This document shows, one piece after another, positions 58,707 to 64,000 of a DNA stretch of 64,000 nucleotides. This DNA is from Bostrychus sinensis (lineage: Eukaryota > Chordata > Actinopteri > Gobiiformes > Eleotridae). Below the pieces are notes generated by a model. The model worked only from the letters and a program-made list of their open reading frames with translations, did not search any database and was not told the origin of the DNA. Every line of letters begins with the position of its first letter. The first letter of the stretch is position 1. The DNA is taken from NCBI GenBank assembly GCA_020698575.1, contig CM036251.1:17519288-17583287 (forward strand), in the 5' to 3' direction. A program made the translations under genes and the position numbers.

Positions 58707-59339
58707 TATTGCATAGGCAGATTTTACTCGTATCAGAAAAACACTGTTTTATGTACACAGTTTCAAAGAAGAGAGAGACATTTCATTAACTACAGGAACA
58801 TGCCGATTCACCTGAAAGGTTTCACATAGCTGACATTTTTGTTCATTGAGACACTTCCCCCTTGCTCTCTCCACGCTGCCTCATTCTTCACTGTCTCGCT
58901 CACGCTGTGGTAGAGTGTGGGTGGGGCAGCTGCTCTAAGCTGGTGGAGTATGGGGTGCAAGTTTTACATCTATAAGCCCTGTTGTCATTATGTTATTTGA
59001 CTGTCCACTTGGAAAAATATCTACAACATAATAACCATTGTAAATTTCCAATAGTATCTACAAATCCATTCACATCAAATACTTTTCTGAGCTTTATACC
59101 AAGAAGTAACAGTCCCAAGAAAACATGACATGCTCAGCATGGTGTTAAAACTGGATTGAGCGTTATGCCAGACACAGTAAAAATAATCACTTACCAATCA
59201 GAGCACCCAGACATATCTAAAAATATTTATGCAAAATACATATGACTAAGTGTTAGACCTTGAATTGTCAGTGTCATTTCAATTGTACAGATAGACCTAG
59301 TTCCTCTTTTTCTTTATGGCTAAGATCCAAGTGTTCCCA

Positions 59340-59700
59340 GATACGAGATTTACTTAAATACATTTTTTGAAGAAAATATAATTTCTGAATACATTTTCTA
59401 AAACATACTTTTATTTGAAGATATTTCTGAGGTGTTTTTATCATTTCTAAATGAGATTACCTCAGTGACAGTGACCACAGTAATAGTAGCAGTGGTACTA
59501 GTATCAATAGTAGTAGAAGCAGTAATGTAGTGTTAGCATTAAGGCAGTACTTGTACTTTGCAGTAGTAGTAATAGCAGTACCTACTTATGTACCTACTTT
59601 ACATTCAATACCTTTACTTTTACTGAGGTAACACCTGTTATGTTACCTCTACTTGAGTAATAATATTTTAAAGTTACAGTACTTTTATATATGGTTATTT
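59340..59700. repeat. AAGTACTTAAGTA-type repeat remnant
   Basis: Has the same 'ttacttaaatacatttttt', 'agtagtagtaat' and 'tacctttacttttactgagg' composition as 57751-58246, but without clean ends. Confidence 0.4.
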
Positions 59701-60539
59701 TATAGTTTCATGTTAAAACGTGAATGTGCAGTAAAAGTGTCTGTGTGACATGGTGAGGACTTGATTGATAGAAAGTAGAAAGAAAATAGTGAATTCTGGA
59801 GTCAGCTGAAGGACATTCTCAGTTTTATGTTTTTCCTCCTGTGGAATGTATTCTTATCTGGGAGGATTACATGTTTTTGGTAATTGGACCCGTTACATAA
59901 GCATGAGTCTCTCACACACACATACACACACAGGCCAGTCCCGGGACGGACTGGTACTGTACTGATTTGAACAGGACAGCTCAGAGAAGCACAGGGAGGA
60001 TGGGCTGATGTGATTAATTCACACGCATTAGGGAGTCTCACTTTAGATCACACGTGTCAAACTCAAGGCCCAGGGGCCAAATTCTGCCATTTTCTGACAA
60101 AAAGCCTGTTAATAGATCCCAAAATTTGTCATGCCCAACTTTAAATTGAAGTTTTAGCTACCACTATACATCACATTTTTGTTATTAAAACTAATCTATT
60201 TTTTTCCATTATACTGTATATTTGTTAGCCATAATTAATCATTCAAAATATCAATATTGTTGTGGTTTGAGCCTATATCTTAAGTGTCAGTAGCTTAGAG
60301 GCCCACCTACAAAATTATTTAAAAATAATTATACATAAATTATGTTTTGCAAATAAAGTTAATCGTCTTTTTTGTGGATACTTGTTGTTGATCTTTTGTG
60401 TATTTTCTGCACTGACTGCAGTTACACTTGGATTTGGTCCAATAGAAGGATATTTTGTATAGGATGTGGTACCAACCCGAAGCATTGCGTAATTTTTGGT
60501 AATGTTAGTGACAGACGTCACTATTTTCGCTGGAGCCCT

Positions 60540-61130
60540 TGGCTAGTCTCGCCTGAGTGACTGAGCATCACACGCGCTGCTCCTGCTGGAGGCAGGCAGA
60601 CTGGATTTACCGGACTCCACCTGTCGCGGGCGCTGCGTGCGCGTGCCTGTGCCGTAAGCGCAGTCTCGCTCAGTGACAGAGGCAGAGGAGCCTACACCTG
60701 GATGTTCCACCGAGGGATTCAGCAGATCAACACCCTGTCAGTCCCCGCTGCTCGCCGTCTGTGTTTTGATTGTTCTCCGTGTGGTGATCCCTCGGCTCGA
60801 GGAGGGGACTACGGGCGGAGGAGCCCACTGCGGCGGCGGTTTTTCTCTGCAGTCCCGGAGCCAGGCGGCCAACCGGAGCACCATGTCCAGACAACAGCAG
60901 CAGCAGCACCGGCCGTCCGTCAGACTTCACGACAGCCTGGTGGAGGTCAAAAGCAAAGTGAGTGTGCGCTTCTTCTGTCCCCACATTTTGTCCTTCCATA
61001 GCCAACGAGAGCCCCCGCTGCCACTGTTTTTAATGACGGCTGTGAAGCAGAGCTACAACCTCTGCGCCGGACGAGCACAGGCTTGGACCGCAGATAAACA
61101 ACAGAAGAAAATAAGGTTTACGTTTCATCT
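60540..61130 (+). promoter_or_regulatory. pard6a: CpG-rich promoter and 5' UTR region of pard6a
   Basis: GC and CpG density rise sharply against the AT-rich surroundings, from about 60540 through exon 1 into the start of intron 1. No TATA box is evident, so a dispersed CpG-type promoter is likely; the start site cannot be fixed. An upstream ATG at 60702 opens a different frame that overlaps the Par6 start. Confidence 0.6.
60883..60957 (+). CDS. pard6a: pard6a coding exon 1
   Basis: ATG at 60883 sits in a good context (A at -3) and is the first ATG of its frame. A five-residue glutamine run (CAG repeats) follows MSR. The donor AGCAAA|gtgagt is strong and falls right after EVKSK, where other Par6 genes are interrupted. 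Confidence 0.92.
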
Positions 61131-62847
61131 CTACACAGCTTTTCAGAGGCTATTGTGAGGCTAACGCATTATTATGTAGCGTCTACACGGCCTGTGTGTA
61201 GCCTAGTGTACGCAGGTTCAGGGGGGACGCTGCTGTGTTTGGTTCAGCTTGAACCCCCCTCTGTCCAAAATACGCATAACACCCAGGGTTATCAGTTGGC
61301 TTTTCTGTTTCAGAAAGTAGCCACCCAGTAAGCTCAGTATGGATGGTAAATGAAGTGAGACACTGAGACCCTTTTCTTCTCTGCCCAAGTCAGTTGCAGG
61401 CTACAGGCTACAATGTCATGTTAATTTCAAGCATCCATGAAATGGATTATGAAGAGGATTTGCAATGAAGTCTACCAAAGTTTTTCCTAGTCCACTTAAA
61501 TGTCAGTTATATAGGCTTATAAATAACATGTATAAGTGTTGTAGGAAGTAGGGAGTATCAGTATGTGATGAAAGTGTGTTCAGTGCTGATGCATACAGAT
61601 GTTTACCACCACAGGCTGTTTAATGCAGCTCACTGACTCTCTTCATTGAATGTATGATAGGCTGTATTTCCATCCCCCATTGTTTCACAACTACATATAG
61701 GCTGGTCTAGTCCTTTAGACACTGGTTTTACTGTCTTCTCATGTTTTTACAACAAATTACTTTGTGTGTATCATTTACACAAAACCAAGAATTTTTATTT
61801 TACAAGCAGCACGGAGCCGTGTTTGCTGAAAATCTTTCAGTGTGGCCCACTGACCAGAGCTACCAAACATAGTCTACTCACTGATATAAGGAAATCTAAT
61901 TTGCATCTGTCACTGAAACTGAATGGATGTGGTAATAGAGCTGACCTCTAAAAACAAGCCCCAGTGTAGTTTCAGTAGCCCCTGGCCCTTGGATTAAATG
62001 TAGTCAGTGTAATGTCTCTATAAATGTAGAGATATTTGTGAGAAAAAAAATAGGAACACAGAATTACTATAGAGCTATTTGTTTGTTTAGCATTGATAAG
62101 GTGAGACAAAACAACAGACCTTTGAGTAATAACTTACAACCAGAAAAATCTTCTACATTATGGCTAGCTTTAGCATTTGTCATAGTATTTAATAAGGCAT
62201 GCGCTAATGTTGAACTGTTGTACTTTTTCAAAACATTTGCACATGGGATGAACTGGCTCTGTAGTTATTAATAAATAAGTACAGACAACAAACCATAATA
62301 CACCTATTCATTAAAATTGGTGTGGTTTATAAACACATGTTGGAAGAATTCATGGACTCATTCTTAAAATACCTTTATGAGAAACTGTCATAACACTTAC
62401 CTTTGGATAAACACTGCAACTTCTCCACTACAAGACAAGATGTAAACAGCCCAATTGTCAGTTTAGCTATGTTTATTTATGTCTATCTATTGCAAATAAC
62501 GTAAAATGAATATATATACAGCTTCAATAAACAATAACAGATGTAAGAAGAAGAGTTTGTTTGAATATTTTAATGGTGTTTTTGCATGGCATGTAATGTT
62601 ATTGTATATGTTCACTGCCCACAGTTTGATGCAGAGTACCGTAGGTTTGCCCTAAAGAGAGATGGACCCGGTGGGTTCAAGGAATTTTACCGCCTGCTCC
62701 AGACCATTCACCGCATCCCAGGAATGGACTTCTTGCTGGGATACGCTGACGTCCACGGGGACCTCCTGCCAATCAATAACGACGACAACTTTCACAAGGC
62801 AGTCTCCTCAGCCAATCCTCTGCTTCGCATCATCATAACTAAGAAAG
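60883..62847 (+). CDS. pard6a: Partitioning-defective 6 homolog, PARD6A-like, 5' two coding exons (incomplete)
   Basis: Par6 is the scaffold that links aPKC, Par3 and Cdc42 to set apical-basal polarity, acting at tight junctions and the apical cortex. Two coding exons lie here: 60883-60957 (MSRQ to EVKSK, 25 codons) and 62625-62847 (74 codons plus one base). Together they give the N-terminus and almost the whole PB1 domain (about residues 20-99), which pairs with the aPKC PB1 domain. Family marks: EVKSKFDAEYRRFAL, LLGYADVHGDLLPINNDD and ANPLLRI. FDAE-RRFAL and IPG-D-LLGY point to PARD6A rather than PARD6B or PARD6G. Exon 2 ends in phase 1 at AAAG|gtgagg. The CRIB and PDZ exon was not found before 64000 and must lie downstream. 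Confidence 0.93.
62625..62847 (+). CDS. pard6a: pard6a coding exon 2 (PB1 domain)
   Basis: 223 nt. Acceptor tgcccacag|TTT, phase 0 in and phase 1 out. Carries the acidic OPCA-type motif (YADVHGDLLPINNDDNF), which makes this the acidic-face PB1 expected of Par6. No frame damage. Confidence 0.95.
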
Positions 62848-64000
62848 GTGAGGCATTTAAAAGCACTTTTAGATGCAAAGGCTTATTTAGTTCTTTGTAC
62901 GCTGCATTTTAATAAAAAAAAAAAAAAAAGAAAGAATTATGTACCTTAATTGTAGTAAACATTTGTTTCTATTTGATGCTGGCTTACCTTTGTTTCAAAT
63001 CTCCTCTGTTTGGTAAGGTGAATTTAGCATGCTTGCATCTTGCATAATTCATGATGCAATGATGGTAATCTGCTCAGTGGGCTTCTATTGTTGTTTGGCA
63101 TCAGACACAGTTTAATCTGATCATCGCAGTGGTGGAGGAGGAGGTAAGGGAGCAGGCCAAAAACAGGCTGTGCATTAGTGATAGACAGCATGTCAGGCAG
63201 GGCCACACAGAACGCTGTTGCACGTGCAACACACACACATGAATGGTATATGGTGCAACGAATGATGGTGCTAATTCTGGATCATATCAAAGTGGAGGCA
63301 GAGTAAATGAAAACTGGTTAGTAGACCTCCTTAATCTTAATGAGTTAGTCTTTTCATGTGCAAAATACTATAGTATGACTTATAAACCTGTGGGAAGTGT
63401 TTCTCAGCTCCTCTCAGCAGTGAGGTAGTGGCTTTGATCTTTGGCTAGGCCAGCTACAATCTGTCTAAGTGGAGTCTGCCTGTCATCCTTGTGTTACCGT
63501 GAGTCCTTACCTGATTCTCCTGCTTCCTCCCACTGCCCAAAGACATGCATGTGAGAGTGAATGGTCTGTATATGTCTCTGTGTCAGCTCTATGAGCAACT
63601 GGCCATTGACCAGGCAGTATGCCGCCTAGGGTGACCACCTCAAAAAGTACAAAAAGTGGGACCAGTTTCACAGTTTGGTGGGACAAGGTGGAACAACTCG
63701 AGAAATAAAAGCTTTGATATACATATCTGACTTACCAGCTTACTGAGAAGGAAGATGCTTCAGTTAAGGGCCTATAAAGCATTTGCTGTTCTGTTTTTTT
63801 TTTTTTTTTTTCCAAAAACACACATTTTGCAAAGTAATGTCTTTATTGAGACTTTATTCAATGGAATAAAAAATGGAACAGAAATTTTTTTTTTCTCAGT
63901 CTGCATTTTCTGAAAACAATCTAGCAGCACCAAGCCTAGCTCTCAGCTCCAGGAGAGGCCTGTCCTGAAACACAGGGGCAGCAACACAACAGCCATATAT
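62848..64000 (+). other. pard6a: pard6a intron 2 (5' part)
   Basis: Begins at gtgagg after PB1 exon 2. No CRIB or PDZ coding sequence was found to the window end; contains poly(A)/poly(T) runs and one retroposon fragment. Confidence 0.75.
63445..63630. repeat. Retroposon fragment in pard6a intron 2
   Basis: 'aagtggagtctgcctgtc', 'cctgcttcctcccactgcccaaagacatgcatg' and 'gaccaggcagtatgccgccta' match the family at 13440 in the same orientation. Confidence 0.5.

Noticed and set aside
60045..60135. 'gtgtcaaactcaaggcccaggggcc' as a functional element
   Set aside because: Resembles an old dispersed repeat present in many vertebrates; boundaries not definable.
1..64000. CRISPR arrays, operons, bacterial or phage systems
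   Set aside because: Sequence is spliced vertebrate DNA; no regularly spaced repeats or bacterial genes seen.

Overview
The window is about 36% GC with long AT-rich spacers. It holds spliced vertebrate genes and many fish-type repeats (Tc1-like, hAT-like and TTAA-type DNA transposons, LINE and SINE fragments), so it is almost certainly teleost nuclear DNA. Two genes are recognised with confidence. A thyrotropin-releasing hormone receptor, best matched to the TRHR2 type, lies on the minus strand in five coding exons between 35754 and 50316, with a probable 5' UTR exon near 54.7-54.9 kb and a probable 3' UTR down to about 33.63 kb. The first two coding exons of a Par6 polarity gene, closest to PARD6A, lie on the plus strand at 60883-60957 and 62625-62847, under a CpG-rich promoter; its CRIB and PDZ exons lie beyond the window.

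Two further spliced genes were assembled by hand from splice sites and reading phase, and neither is recognised. The stronger one (41704-43186, plus strand) lies inside the 9.9 kb fourth intron of trhr2 on the opposite strand. It has a TATA box, three phase-compatible exons, a 128-residue product ending in a single hydrophobic segment (a tail-anchored protein) and a poly(A) signal. The second (18610-19976, plus strand, perhaps with a signal-peptide exon at 15187-15277) would encode a small secreted glycoprotein-like product. A third, weaker candidate is an NRF1-type promoter and spliced short transcript at 24.06-25.5 kb.

Layout: 0-15 kb is gene-poor and repeat-bearing (TTAA MITE, deleted Tc1-like element, hAT-like MITEs, one element nested inside another). 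15-20 kb is the unknown secreted-protein candidate. 20-24 kb is intergenic. 24-25.5 kb is the NRF1 promoter candidate. 25.5-33.6 kb is intergenic with a 1.15 kb hAT-like element carrying a perfect 8-bp target duplication and a LINE remnant. 33.6-54.9 kb is trhr2 with the nested antisense gene. 55-60.5 kb is repeats. 60.5-64 kb is the 5' part of pard6a.

The recognised genes do not form one pathway: trhr2 is a Gq-coupled peptide-hormone receptor and pard6a is a cell-polarity scaffold. All calls come from reading the sequence; no database search or transcript data were available.
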